A DNA stretch of 64,000 bases from Bradyrhizobium sp. CSA207 (GCF_029051685.1 NZ_JAACFT010000018.1:110944-174943), one strand, 5' to 3'; counted from the first letter of the stretch, positions 15,727 through 24,260 are shown. A program made the numbers and translations. The notes: generated by a model from the sequence alone, not told the origin.

Positions 15727-16337
15727 GTCTCGATCGGGTTGCCAGGGAAAAGCTGGTGCGGGCGTTGGCGGATTCGGTGATCCAACACGCCGACGAATTG
15801 ACCAGCCTCGATCAGGCGATCGGCGACGGCGATCACGGGCTGAACATGAAGCGCGGCTTCGAGGCCGTGCTCGCGACACTGCCCGGCCTTGCTGACAAAT
15901 CGCTGCCGGAAATGCTGAAGGCGATCGGAATGACGTTGGTCATGAAGGTCGGCGGCGCTTCCGGGCCGCTGGTTGGTACTTTCTTCATGGAACTAGGTAA
16001 GGCGCTTCCGGAGCAGTCGATCCGAGCGGATCTCGTCGCGGCGACGGCGAAGGCGATTGATGCCGTCAAAGCGCGTGGGCGCTCGGAGGCGGGGCAGAAA
16101 ACCTTGCTGGATGTGCTGGTGCCGGTGCAGGTCGTGTTGGCGGGGGGCGGCGATGCCAAGGCGATAGCTGCGGAAGCGGCGCAAGCGGCCGATCGCACCA
16201 CGCCCATGCTTGCGATCCGCGGCCGTGCGTCCTTTCTCGGCGAACGTTCTATCGGTCATATGGACCCTGGTTCGCGTTCGGCGTCCCTTTTGATCGGCGC
16301 GGCAGTCAAGGTACTGGAATTCGAGGCAAGTTCATGA
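15723..16337 (+). CDS. dhaL: Dihydroxyacetone kinase ADP-binding subunit DhaL
   Basis: This 204-residue protein contains SLDQAIGDGDHGLNMKRGF. Asp30, Asp35 and Asp37 coincide with the Mg-binding aspartates of E. coli DhaL. DhaL holds a permanently bound ADP that is phosphorylated by DhaM and donates phosphate to dihydroxyacetone bound on DhaK. The start overlaps the ATPase stop by ATGA, linking uptake and phosphorylation in one transcript. Here DhaL and DhaM come first and DhaK last, reversed from the common K-L-M order. Confidence 0.95.
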   Translation: MSLDRVAREKLVRALADSVIQHADELTSLDQAIGDGDHGLNMKRGFEAVLATLPGLADKSLPEMLKAIGMTLVMKVGGASGPLVGTFFMELGKALPEQSIRADLVAATAKAIDAVKARGRSEAGQKTLLDVLVPVQVVLAGGGDAKAIAAEAAQAADRTTPMLAIRGRASFLGERSIGHMDPGSRSASLLIGAAVKVLEFEASS

Positions 16338-16735
16338 ACAGTTCAAATTCCGGCAATGTCGGGATCGTTATCGTTTCACATTCGCCCAAGATCGCCGAAG
16401 GCGCGGCGGATATGGTGCGCCAGATGGTAGGCAGCGCCGTGCCGCTCGCCTGGACAGGCGGCGACATCGATGGAGGGCTCGGCACGAATGTTGCCGGAAT
16501 CCTCGAGGCGATCGAGACGGCCTGGTCGCCGGCAGGCGTGGCGGTGCTGGTTGATCTTGGCGGGGCGGAGACAAATTCCGAGATGGCCGTGGAAATGCTG
16601 CCTGAAGATCGACGGGCGCGCGTCGTCGTCTGCAATGCCCCGGTGGTCGAGGGAGCTGTGATCGCTGCAACCGAGTCTTCGGGTGGCTCGCCGCTTGCCG
16701 CCGTCAAGCGTAGCGCGGAGGAATTCTATGCATGA
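16334..16735 (+). CDS. dhaM: Dihydroxyacetone kinase phosphotransfer subunit DhaM, EIIA-only
   Basis: This 133-residue protein has only the mannose-type EIIA domain. The phospho-acceptor is His16 in IVIVSHSPKIAEG; GGTGDID-like text appears as WTGGDIDGGLGTN, and the LVDLGGAETNSE segment is also present. E. coli DhaM additionally carries HPr and Enzyme I-like domains; here these are separate genes immediately downstream. It overlaps dhaL by ATGA and the HPr gene by 8 nt. Confidence 0.93.
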   Translation: MNSSNSGNVGIVIVSHSPKIAEGAADMVRQMVGSAVPLAWTGGDIDGGLGTNVAGILEAIETAWSPAGVAVLVDLGGAETNSEMAVEMLPEDRRARVVVCNAPVVEGAVIAATESSGGSPLAAVKRSAEEFYA

Positions 16736-17042
16736 TGCTCACGCCAGCCGGCCGGGCGAAACGCCGGTGCCGCTGACAGCCTCGGCGGTTCTCGTCAACA
16801 AGGTCGGACTTCACGCGCGGCCGTCGGTCAAGCTCACGCAGTGCGCGAAGGGTTTTGCAGCGAAGATCGAGCTTGCCCTCGCGGCGGGCGGGCCCTGGAC
16901 GGACGCAAAGAGCCCGGTGAAGGTGATGCGCGTGAAGGCGCCGCAGGGCGCAACGCTGCATTTCCGCGTTACCGGGCCCGATAGCAAGGCAGCGCTCGCT
17001 GCCGTACTGGCGCTTGTGCACGATGGTTTCGGCGAGGACTGA
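16728..17042 (+). CDS. HPr-family phosphocarrier protein
   Basis: This 104-residue protein starts at ATG 16728, overlapping dhaM. The phosphorylation motif is VGLHARPSVK with His29. A short variable N-terminus (MHDAHASRPGETPVPL) precedes the HPr fold. The regulatory Ser-46 region is not clearly of the HprK-regulated type: the stretch after FAAKIELALAAGGPWTDAKS has Ser followed by PVKVMRVKAPQG. It should carry phosphate from the following Enzyme I to DhaM. Confidence 0.92.
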   Translation: MHDAHASRPGETPVPLTASAVLVNKVGLHARPSVKLTQCAKGFAAKIELALAAGGPWTDAKSPVKVMRVKAPQGATLHFRVTGPDSKAALAAVLALVHDGFGED

Positions 17043-17047
17043 TCGCG

Positions 17048-18646
17048 GTGGCAGAGATCCATCTCATCGGCCGTGCTGCCTCGCCGGGCCTCGCGATCGG
17101 ACCGGTCACCATGCTGACTGCGGCTGTGGCCAGGCGAACGGCGAGCGACGATCCCGCGCAGGAGGCGGCGGCACTGCGGGCGGCGATTGAAGGCGCGAGG
17201 GCGGAGATCGCCGAGCAGATCAAGACAATTCAGGGCGAGGTAGCCGACATTCTGGAATTCCAAGTCGCCATGCTTGATGATGATGCGCTGGCGGATCCGG
17301 CATATGGGGTCATCTCGGAGGGGATCGCTGCCGACCACGCCTGGCGCTTGGCACTCGACGTGGAAATAGCTGGCTATCGCGCTGCTGAAGATGAATATTT
17401 CCGTGCCCGGGCGGCCGATATCGTCGACATCCGCGACCGCGTGCTCGCGCATCTGAGCGGCGTGGATACGGTTGCCAGAATTACCGGTGGCTCGATCGTG
17501 GCGGCTGACGACATCACGCCTTCCACTTTTCTTGCCGCTGACTGGTCGCGCGGTGGCGCCATCGCGCTGGCTGCGGGCTCACCTTCCTCGCATGTTGCGA
17601 TGTTGGCGCGGGCGCGCGGGGCGCCCATGGTCGTTGGGCTCGGCCCACTGTCGTGGAACGGACAGCTACCGGCGTTGGCGCTCGTCGACGGCGATGCCGG
17701 CACCGTGATCTTCGATCCCGAGCCGGAAACGCGCCGCCTGTTCGAGCACCGCATGGCGGTTGCGAATGCTGCGCAAGCCGCCGTCGATGCCGGCCGCCTC
17801 GAGTCGGCACGCACGGCCGACGGCCGGCGGATCGCGGTCCTTCTCAATATTGCCGCGCCCGAAGATCTCGCTGGCCTCGATCCTGCAATCTGCGACGGCA
17901 TCGGCCTCGTGCGTACGGAATTTCTGTTCGAGGCGTCTCAAGGCCTGCCGGACGAGGATGCGCAATATGCAGTCTATCGGCGCATTCTCGACTGGGCCGA
18001 GGGAAGACCGGTGACGATCCGCACCCTCGATGCCGGCGGCGACAAGCCGATCGCCGGCTTGACGATCGATAACGAGCGCAATCCGTTCCTCGGCCTGCGC
18101 GGCATCCGTCTCTCGCTCGCGCGGCCGGAAGTGTTTCGGGTGCAACTGCGGGCACTGTGCCGTGCGGCTGTGCACGGGGCGCTGAAGGTGATGCTGCCGA
18201 TGATCGCGGTCCCTTCGGAGCTCGACCGTGCCAGTGCCCTGCTGGATGCGGAGTTCACGGCGCTCAGGGCGGAAGGGATCGCCTGCGCCCGACCGCCGCT
18301 CGGCATCATGGTCGAGGTCCCGGCGGCGGCGCTTCGCGCCGAGGATTTCGGCGCGGCGTTCTATTCCATCGGCTCGAACGACCTGACCCAGTACACGATG
18401 GCGGCAGCGCGCGACATCGGTGCCGTCGCGGACCTCAACGATACCGGCAATCCGGCGGTGCTGGCGTTGATCTCCCAGACCGTCGAGGCCGGACGAAAGC
18501 GTGGCGTGGAGGTCTCGCTCTGCGGTGACGCCGCGGCCGATACCCGCCTGACGACGGCGTTGATCACCACAGGGTTGACAATTCTCTCGGTGTCGCCGAT
18601 TGCCGTCGCGCGGCTCAAGGCCGCAATCGCAAAGGTGCGTTCATGA
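17048..18646 (+). CDS. Phosphoenolpyruvate-protein phosphotransferase (Enzyme I) dedicated to DHA kinase
   Basis: This 532-residue Enzyme I is somewhat shorter than the usual 570-575. Start GTG is at 17048, 5 nt after the HPr gene. The active His182 lies in GSPSSHVAMLAR. The PEP-binding barrel is shown by GLVRTEFLFE, TIRTLDAGGDKP, NPFLGLRGIRL and YSIGSNDLTQYTMAAAR, and the catalytic Cys lies in VSLCGDAAAD. It starts the relay from PEP through HPr and DhaM to DhaL. Its placement suggests a private phosphorelay rather than the general PTS or PTS-Ntr. Confidence 0.94.
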   Translation: MAEIHLIGRAASPGLAIGPVTMLTAAVARRTASDDPAQEAAALRAAIEGARAEIAEQIKTIQGEVADILEFQVAMLDDDALADPAYGVISEGIAADHAWRLALDVEIAGYRAAEDEYFRARAADIVDIRDRVLAHLSGVDTVARITGGSIVAADDITPSTFLAADWSRGGAIALAAGSPSSHVAMLARARGAPMVVGLGPLSWNGQLPALALVDGDAGTVIFDPEPETRRLFEHRMAVANAAQAAVDAGRLESARTADGRRIAVLLNIAAPEDLAGLDPAICDGIGLVRTEFLFEASQGLPDEDAQYAVYRRILDWAEGRPVTIRTLDAGGDKPIAGLTIDNERNPFLGLRGIRLSLARPEVFRVQLRALCRAAVHGALKVMLPMIAVPSELDRASALLDAEFTALRAEGIACARPPLGIMVEVPAAALRAEDFGAAFYSIGSNDLTQYTMAAARDIGAVADLNDTGNPAVLALISQTVEAGRKRGVEVSLCGDAAADTRLTTALITTGLTILSVSPIAVARLKAAIAKVRS

Positions 18647-19074
18647 CGGACGAAGCAGGCGAGGATACCCGCGCGCCTGGTGACAGCAACGTGGCGGATT
18701 ACAAGGCCATCCTGCGACGGGTCCTCGACAATCGGCCCTCGGGGACGCGGCTGAAGCTGGCGGCGGCGCTGGGCAAGAATCGCTCCTTCGTGACCCAGAT
18801 CACCAATCCGGCGTATCTGGTGCCGATTCCGGCGAAGCATGTCGCGATCATCTTCGAAGTCTGCCATCTGTCCGGCGCCGAGCGCGCGGCATTCCTCCAA
18901 GCCTATGGACGCGCGCATCCCGGCCGGCTGCGTGCACCCCACCGCGAAGCGCACACCCGCACCGTCTCGGTGACCGTACCCGACCTCGGCGATGACAAGA
19001 AGAACCGCGCGCTCGAACAGCTGATCGTGGATTTCGCCGCGCAACTCGCGCGCTATGCCGAAAGTGTGGGTTGA
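18643..19074 (+). CDS. Small helix-turn-helix-like protein of the DHA kinase operon
   Basis: This 143-residue protein starts in an ATGA overlap with the Enzyme I stop. Residues 35-80 (TRLKLAAALGKNRSFVTQIT, then PIPAKHVAIIFEVCHLSG) resemble a Cro/C1-type DNA-binding domain. The last 30 residues (KKNRALEQLIVDFAAQLARY) form a probable amphipathic, oligomerising helix. No enzyme motif is seen. Because it is embedded between ptsI-like and dhaK genes, it may be a local transcription factor or a DhaK/DhaL-interacting regulator. The family is not one I can name. Confidence 0.75.
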   Translation: MTDEAGEDTRAPGDSNVADYKAILRRVLDNRPSGTRLKLAAALGKNRSFVTQITNPAYLVPIPAKHVAIIFEVCHLSGAERAAFLQAYGRAHPGRLRAPHREAHTRTVSVTVPDLGDDKKNRALEQLIVDFAAQLARYAESVG

Positions 19075-19113
19075 GCCATTGATTTGAACTTTAGACGAGA
19101 CGGGAGGACGTTC

Positions 19114-20103
19114 ATGAAAAAGCTGATCAACAGCACCGATACGATACTCGAAGAAAGTCTGGACGGTTTCGCGGCAGCCCATGCGGATATCCTGCTTCTT
19201 GGTGCCGAGCGCAAATTCGTCCGGCGCCGCACGTTGAAGCCAGGCAAGGTCGCGCTGATTTCGGGCGGCGGCTCGGGACATGAGCCGCTGCATGCGGGCT
19301 TTGTCGGCCTCGGCATGCTCGATGCCGCTTGCCCCGGTCAAGTCTTCACCTCGCCGACGCCAGACCAGATGATCGAGGCCGCGGAGGCCGTCGACACGGG
19401 CGCAGGCGTGCTCTTCATCGTCAAGAACTACGAAGGTGATGTGATGAATTTCACCATGGCCGCCGAGATGGCCGGGCGGGAAGTTGCAAGTGTGGTGACC
19501 AACGACGACGTGGCGGTGGAGAAATCGACCTACACGACCGGTCGTCGCGGGGTAGCGGGGACGCTGATCGTGGAGAAGATGGTCGGCGCCGCGGCCGAGA
19601 CGGGAATGCCGCTTGCCGCTCTCACGGCGCTCGGCGAAGAGGTCAACCGGCGCACCCGCTCGATGGGGGTGGCGCTGTTGCCATGCACCGTGCCGGCGGC
19701 AGGGCGGCCAAATTTCGCATTGGCCGACAATGAAATGGAAATGGGCGTCGGCATTCATGGCGAGCCCGGCCGGCGCAGGGTGCCGCTGGCGTCCGCCGAT
19801 GCGATTGCCGCCGAGCTGCTCGATGCGATCCTGAAGGATCTTGCGCCCGGCAAGGGGAGTGAAGTGCTGCTTCTCGTCAACGGGTTTGGCGCGACGCCTC
19901 TGATCGAACTCTATCTGATGGTCAATGCCGCAAAGCGGATTCTTGACAGCGCGGGGGTGGCAGTGGCGCGCTTCCTGACCGGTTCCTACGTCACATCCCT
20001 CGACATGGCCGGTGTCTCGATCACCGTATCTCTGCTCGATAGCAAGTCGACGAAATTATGGGATGCCCCGGTGCGGACCGCAGCTCTGCGTTGGGGTGTC
20101 TGA
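19114..20103 (+). CDS. dhaK: Dihydroxyacetone kinase substrate-binding subunit DhaK
   Basis: This 329-residue protein starts at ATG 19114, with GGGAGG upstream. GGGSGHEPLHAGFVG at about 51-65 and KNYEGDVMNF are DhaK signatures. His215 in GVGIHGEPGR corresponds to the histidine that binds dihydroxyacetone covalently as a hemiaminal. It is the last gene of the operon that starts at 10057. Phosphate reaches the bound substrate from DhaL, yielding dihydroxyacetone phosphate for glycolysis. Confidence 0.95.
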   Translation: MKKLINSTDTILEESLDGFAAAHADILLLGAERKFVRRRTLKPGKVALISGGGSGHEPLHAGFVGLGMLDAACPGQVFTSPTPDQMIEAAEAVDTGAGVLFIVKNYEGDVMNFTMAAEMAGREVASVVTNDDVAVEKSTYTTGRRGVAGTLIVEKMVGAAAETGMPLAALTALGEEVNRRTRSMGVALLPCTVPAAGRPNFALADNEMEMGVGIHGEPGRRRVPLASADAIAAELLDAILKDLAPGKGSEVLLLVNGFGATPLIELYLMVNAAKRILDSAGVAVARFLTGSYVTSLDMAGVSITVSLLDSKSTKLWDAPVRTAALRWGV

Positions 20104-20128
20104 TCTCAGCTCGCGGCTTTAATTTTGG

Positions 20129-20604
20129 TTACAAACAAAGACCTAATCGACTTCGCGCCGCCGAACCCAGCCCTTCTAAGGGAGGCTCGTCCGGCTCGAT
20201 CGATCGGGCATCCACGCCGCCAAGGTAGCGTGGTTGATCGAAGGCGATGGGAAGCATGAGTCGACAAACGACCCAATCGGAGGATCCGCTCATAGCCCAA
20301 AAAGGGACGTCGGGCTGTTGATGCATTATCTGAATAGCTCCCGCTGGCTGGATCTAGCTCAAACTTCCTGGCTTGCCGACCTAGGCAAGATCGTCGAGAT
20401 GCAGCGCGATCAAATCGGAAAAGATTCGAGCTGCTCAAAAGGCCGGGAGCGTCGGATCGGAGCGCCGCGGTCAATTGAGCGTTCCACGTCAAGTGCCCAC
20501 TCTTCGGCATCACGCCGCCGGACGAAGGTGTTTGCGACGTACTCGTTCTTCCTCCTGACTTGAACGCGCCAACTTCCCGATTTGAGCTTCGTAAAGGTCG
20601 GCAT
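20129..20604 (-). pseudogene. Tyrosine-type site-specific integrase remnant
   Basis: From ATG 20604 (minus) the frame reads MPTFTKLKSGSWRVQVRRKN and VRRRDAEEWALDVERSIDRG, the classic arm-binding N-terminus of phage/island tyrosine recombinases. It stops at 20410. A shift of frame near 20420 restores the family continuation FSDLIALHLDDLA, which is then cut by an in-frame TAG at 20381-20383 and another a few codons later. No catalytic R-H-R-Y domain is found. It points away from dusA and starts about 150 nt from it. This is a decayed element remnant. Confidence 0.78.
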
Positions 20605-20606
20605 TG

Positions 20607-20716
20607 CGTGTGCACTTCACCCCGATTTCGTGTGCGCGACGTGTGCACCGCGAGATCAAATGCGGTACAAGCGTGTGCAATTTTGGCTAGTTTGGAGTGC
20701 ACACACAGCGCACACG
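20607..20716. repeat. Cluster of CGTGTGC repeats between integrase remnant and dusA
   Basis: CGTGTGCAC occurs at 20607-20615 and 20640-20648, CGTGTGCGC at 20629-20637, CGTGTGCAA at 20672-20680, and the inverted copy GCGCACACG at 20708-20716. Five copies in 110 bp between an integrase start and its likely target are suggestive of arm-type integrase sites or an att region. Confidence 0.55.
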
Positions 20717-20753
20717 TTCTTAATCTAGTCCCTTGAAAAAATAGAGCAACGTA

Positions 20754-21749
20754 TTGAAGTATCAAGATTATCTCTTTTCTGTGGCCCCCATGATGGATTG
20801 GACCGACCGGCATTGCCGGGTGTTTCACCGTCATCTGAGCCGTCGGGCGCTGCTCTATACTGAGATGCTGACCACCGGTGCCGTCATTCACGGCGACCGG
20901 GAGCGGTTGCTCGGGTTCGACGCGCTCGAGCACCCGGTTGCGCTCCAGCTTGGCGGCTCGGATCCACGCCAGCTCGCACAGGCCGCGCGGATCGGGCAGC
21001 ACTTCGGCTATGACGAGATCAATCTCAATGTCGGCTGCCCGTCGGATCGCGTGAAGGATGGCCGCTTCGGCGCCTGCCTGATGGCGGAGCCGCAGCTCGT
21101 GGCGGCGTGTGTCGAAGCGATGAAGCGCGCGGTCGCCATTCCCGTCACGGTGAAATGCCGCATCGGCATCGACGACCAGGATCCGGAACCGGCACTCGAT
21201 GCACTCGCGCGCGCGGTGGTCGCGTCCGGCTGCGACGCACTGATCGTACACGCTCGCAAGGCCTGGTTGGACGGTCTGTCGCCGAAGCAAAACCGCGACA
21301 TCCCGCCGCTCGACTACGACCGCGTCTACCGGCTCAAGCACGCGATGCCGGATGTGACGGTCATCATCAATGGCGGCATCGGTGGCGTCGACGAGGCGAG
21401 GGCGCATCTTTCCCATGTCGACGGCGTGATGCTCGGACGCGCTGCGTATCAGGAGCCGTGGCGGCTGCTCGCGGTCGATCCCGACGTCTTCGGCGAGGCG
21501 GCGCCGCATGCGACCATGCAGGACGCGCTCGAGGCGATGATGCCCTACATCGAGGAGCAGCTCGCGCGCGGAACGCGGCTGCATGCCATCACACGGCATT
21601 TCGTCGGCGCGTTCCACGCCGTGCCCGGCGCGCGCGCCTTCCGCCGCCATCTCGCCGAGCAAGGGACGAAGCCGGGCGCGGGCACAGGCGTGCTTCGCGA
21701 TGCGATCGCACGCGTCGGTGCGCGTGCGCCAGCGGAGGCGGCTGCCTAG
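20754..21749 (+). CDS. dusA: tRNA-dihydrouridine synthase A
   Basis: This 331-residue FMN enzyme reduces uridines in the tRNA D-loop. The N-terminal FSVAPMMDWTDRHCRVFHR, LLYTEMLTTGAVIHGD, NLNVGCPSDRVKDGRFGACL (active Cys in GCPS) and ALIVHARKAWLDGLSPK are DusA signatures. The annotated start is TTG at 20754, giving an unusual leader LKYQDYL before the conserved core. The integrase remnant and GTGTGC repeats immediately upstream suggest that the native 5' end was replaced during element integration. The neighbour downstream is convergent. Confidence 0.93.
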   Translation: MKYQDYLFSVAPMMDWTDRHCRVFHRHLSRRALLYTEMLTTGAVIHGDRERLLGFDALEHPVALQLGGSDPRQLAQAARIGQHFGYDEINLNVGCPSDRVKDGRFGACLMAEPQLVAACVEAMKRAVAIPVTVKCRIGIDDQDPEPALDALARAVVASGCDALIVHARKAWLDGLSPKQNRDIPPLDYDRVYRLKHAMPDVTVIINGGIGGVDEARAHLSHVDGVMLGRAAYQEPWRLLAVDPDVFGEAAPHATMQDALEAMMPYIEEQLARGTRLHAITRHFVGAFHAVPGARAFRRHLAEQGTKPGAGTGVLRDAIARVGARAPAEAAA

Positions 21750-21777
21750 CGGCAGGCTCTTGTGGCCCGTTTTGCGC

Positions 21778-22323
21778 CTAGTCGACCGCCGTGCGTGAGC
21801 GGCGATGGCTGCCCTGAAGCTCCGGATAGCCGGTGAGCATCAGCTTGTCCGAGCGCACGCCCCAGCTCTCCAGGCGATCGAGGAAGCTCATGCCGAGCAG
21901 GTTGGTCTTCATCTGTCCGCGCTGCACGACCAGCGCCGGCACCGATTTCTCGACGAGATGGCCGACGGCGAGACGGTCGAGCGTGAGCCTCGCTGCCTTG
22001 GTGTGTCCGCCCGCAGTATCGAGGTCGACGTCATACTCGAGCATCTCCAGCGGCAGCCCGATCGCTTTCGCGGTTTCCCAGGTCAGCACGACCGAGGTCG
22101 CGCCGGTATCGATCACCATCGGTGCGACAACGCCGTTGATCTTGGCGCGCAGCGCGAACTCGCCGGCCTGGCCGCGCTGAATCTGCACCGCGGGGGCGGG
22201 CGATGCAGCCTGCCCGCGGAACATGTGCGAGACCCTGTGGCTGGCGCGCGCAATCTGGTCGGAATCGCCATAGGCGACGACGGCACCGGCGAGCATGACG
22301 AGAACGAGCAGGAAGCGAATCAT
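21778..22323 (-). CDS. Retropepsin-like aspartic protease (TIGR02281 type)
   Basis: This 181-residue protein has an N-terminal membrane or signal segment (MIRFLLVLVMLAGAVVAYGD) and a single clan AA protease domain. The active site is Asp72 in VIDTGATSVVLTWE. The second half contains LLGMSFLDRLESWGV, the usual flap-side motif. It would act as a membrane-anchored homodimer facing the periplasm. Substrates are unknown. The following DUF1289 gene is transcribed in the same direction 29 nt upstream. Confidence 0.88.
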   Translation of the reverse strand: MIRFLLVLVMLAGAVVAYGDSDQIARASHRVSHMFRGQAASPAPAVQIQRGQAGEFALRAKINGVVAPMVIDTGATSVVLTWETAKAIGLPLEMLEYDVDLDTAGGHTKAARLTLDRLAVGHLVEKSVPALVVQRGQMKTNLLGMSFLDRLESWGVRSDKLMLTGYPELQGSHRRSRTAVD

Positions 22324-22351
22324 CGCACGGCTCCACGCGCGCGCACGCTGG

Positions 22352-22555
22352 TCAGGCGCGCTTCGACAATCCCGCGATCGGCTGCAATCCGGCTTCCGTC
22401 ATCCGTGCCGGCAGCATCGCCATCACTGCGAGCCGCTCCGCACCCTCCATGGCGTGCCAGCGCGCGATCTCCGGCAGCGTGCGGCCGCAGCCGAAGCACA
22501 GCTTGGTTTTGGGGTCGATCATGCAGACGGCGACGCACGGCGTGTCTTTGCTCAT
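22352..22555 (-). CDS. DUF1289 domain-containing protein
   Basis: This 67-residue protein starts at ATG 22555 (an in-frame start at 22591 would add 12 residues). TPCVAVCMIDPKTKLCFGCG shows the Cys pattern typical of the family, followed by RTLPEIARWHAM. The four cysteines probably bind zinc or an Fe-S cluster. It lies upstream of the retropepsin gene and may be co-transcribed with it. Function is unknown. Confidence 0.85.
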   Translation of the reverse strand: MSKDTPCVAVCMIDPKTKLCFGCGRTLPEIARWHAMEGAERLAVMAMLPARMTEAGLQPIAGLSKRA

Positions 22556-22599
22556 TTCGGCATAGTGAGGGATCGTCGGGCATTTCTGCAAGCATCTGT

Positions 22600-24195
22600 T
22601 TAGGAGCCCGTGCCAGCGCTCATGATTGGCTTGTGGCGCGGCCGGCGCTTCTCGTCGGGTATCGCGGAACTCTCCGGTTGCAGCGGCGGCGCATCCTCCG
22701 ACAGCGGCGCCAGCGCGCTCATCACGCGTTCCGGCGGGAAGGTAACGATCACCTCGGTGCCGATGCGCAGCTTCGATTTCAGTGTGAACGTGCCGCCATG
22801 CAGGTCGATCAGGTTTTTTGCGATGGGCAGGCCGAGGCCCGCGCCCTGCTCGGCCGATTTGATCGAGTTGGAGCCCTGGCCGAAGGAGGCGAGCACGACG
22901 GGGATCTCATCTTCGGGGATTCCGGAGCCGGTATCTTTCACGGAAAGATATTGTCCGCCCGACGCGGTCCAGCCGGCCTTGAGCCAGATCTCGCCGCCCT
23001 GCGGGGTGAACTTGATCGAGTTGGACAGCAGATTGAGCACGACCTGACGGATTGCGCGCTCGTCGGCCCACAGGCGCGGCATGCCCTGCTCGAACACCTC
23101 GTGGATGGTGATGCCGCGGCTGGAGGCGCGCAGCTTCATCAGATGATGGCAGTCGGCGACGATGCCGACCAGCGACACTGCCTCCTCATTCAGCTCGTAG
23201 CGACCGGCCTCGATCCGCGACAAATCCAGGATCTCGTTGATGAGGTTGAGCAGATGCACGCCGGAATTATGGATGTCCCCCGAGTACTCCTTGTAGACGG
23301 GCACCGCATGCGCACCAAAGATCTCGCTCTTCATCACCTCGGAAAAGCCGAGGATCGCGTTCAGCGGCGTGCGCAGCTCGTGGCTCATCTGTGCCAGGAA
23401 GCGCGACTTGGCGACGTTGGCGGCTTCGGCACGGTGACGTGCCTCGTCCGAGATCGCCTTGGCCTGTTCGAGCTCGCCGATGAGTGCGTCCTTCTCGGCG
23501 CGCGCCTCCAGCGTGGCGAAGGTCGAAGAGTGCAGCTGGCGCGCCAGCAACACGAAATAGCCTTCGGCCGAGAGCGCTAGCGCCGCCAGGATGTAGTTGT
23601 CCAGCGAGCCGGTCATTGCAAAGCTGAGCGCCATCGCAACCGCGACCGGCGCGGTGGCGGCAAGGGCTGCGATCGGCAAATTGGCCGCCAGCATGCTCGA
23701 TACTGCGATCACCAGCAGCATCAGGAACATCATCAGCGTTTCCGTGACCATGTCGAGCACGGGATGGATCAGGATCGCCATCCAGCACAGGCCATAGAGC
23801 AGGTCGAGCACGACGAAGCGCGTCCGCCATACGCGCGTCGCTGTGGGCGATGACGTCTCGCTCAGGAAGCGCCGGCAGCTGCGGGTCATCGCGATGTGGA
23901 TGCAGAGCATGCCTGCGGTCCAAGCCGCGGCCGGGATCGGCTGCATCCACAGCCCGAACAGCACGCCGGTCGCCACCACCAGCAGCATCACGACATAGGA
24001 GGCCGACAGTCTTGTCTGGGCATATTGACGGAGCAGCTCGGCATCGAAGGCAGGCCGGGTTCCGCTGGTCGACGTTAACTTGTCGCGCGCCTCGCGCACC
24101 CGCTGCGCCGCCGCCCGGCGACTGCTCGCCGATGGCGCGCTCACCGGCTCGGCCGGAAGCTGCACGACCTCGGGCTTTTCAGCGGCTTTACTCAT
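22600..24195 (-). CDS. Sensor histidine kinase, DivJ/PleC/PdhS type
   Basis: This 531-residue kinase starts at ATG 24195; an alternative in-frame start at 24255 gives 551. About five to six membrane segments span residues 60-220, and a helical linker leads to His272 in FLAQMSHELRTPLNAILGFS. The following EYSGDIHNSGVHLLNLINEI and LDLSRIEAGRYEL are hallmarks of the PleC/DivJ/PdhS family that acts on DivK. The HATPase N, G1 and G2 boxes (NLLSNSIKFT, DTGSGIPEDE, GAGLGLPIAKNL) are intact. Topology favours DivJ. A CtrA-type box lies about 100 nt upstream, fitting a cell-cycle role. Confidence 0.9.
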   Translation of the reverse strand: MSKAAEKPEVVQLPAEPVSAPSASSRRAAAQRVREARDKLTSTSGTRPAFDAELLRQYAQTRLSASYVVMLLVVATGVLFGLWMQPIPAAAWTAGMLCIHIAMTRSCRRFLSETSSPTATRVWRTRFVVLDLLYGLCWMAILIHPVLDMVTETLMMFLMLLVIAVSSMLAANLPIAALAATAPVAVAMALSFAMTGSLDNYILAALALSAEGYFVLLARQLHSSTFATLEARAEKDALIGELEQAKAISDEARHRAEAANVAKSRFLAQMSHELRTPLNAILGFSEVMKSEIFGAHAVPVYKEYSGDIHNSGVHLLNLINEILDLSRIEAGRYELNEEAVSLVGIVADCHHLMKLRASSRGITIHEVFEQGMPRLWADERAIRQVVLNLLSNSIKFTPQGGEIWLKAGWTASGGQYLSVKDTGSGIPEDEIPVVLASFGQGSNSIKSAEQGAGLGLPIAKNLIDLHGGTFTLKSKLRIGTEVIVTFPPERVMSALAPLSEDAPPLQPESSAIPDEKRRPRHKPIMSAGTGS

Positions 24196-24260
24196 CGAAC
24201 AACAACAATTCCTGCCCGCGCGAGACGGGCTTTCTGCATTGTCTATCTCTGGCAAGAAAT

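Noticed and set aside
20106..21662. A 518-codon frame on the minus strand across dusA
   Set aside because: It lies opposite dusA, which has clear family motifs, and its product is Arg/Ala/His-rich low-complexity text typical of antisense frames in GC-rich DNA.
21805..23580. A 591-codon plus-strand frame
   Set aside because: It runs antisense to the retropepsin, DUF1289 and histidine kinase genes and has no recognisable domain.
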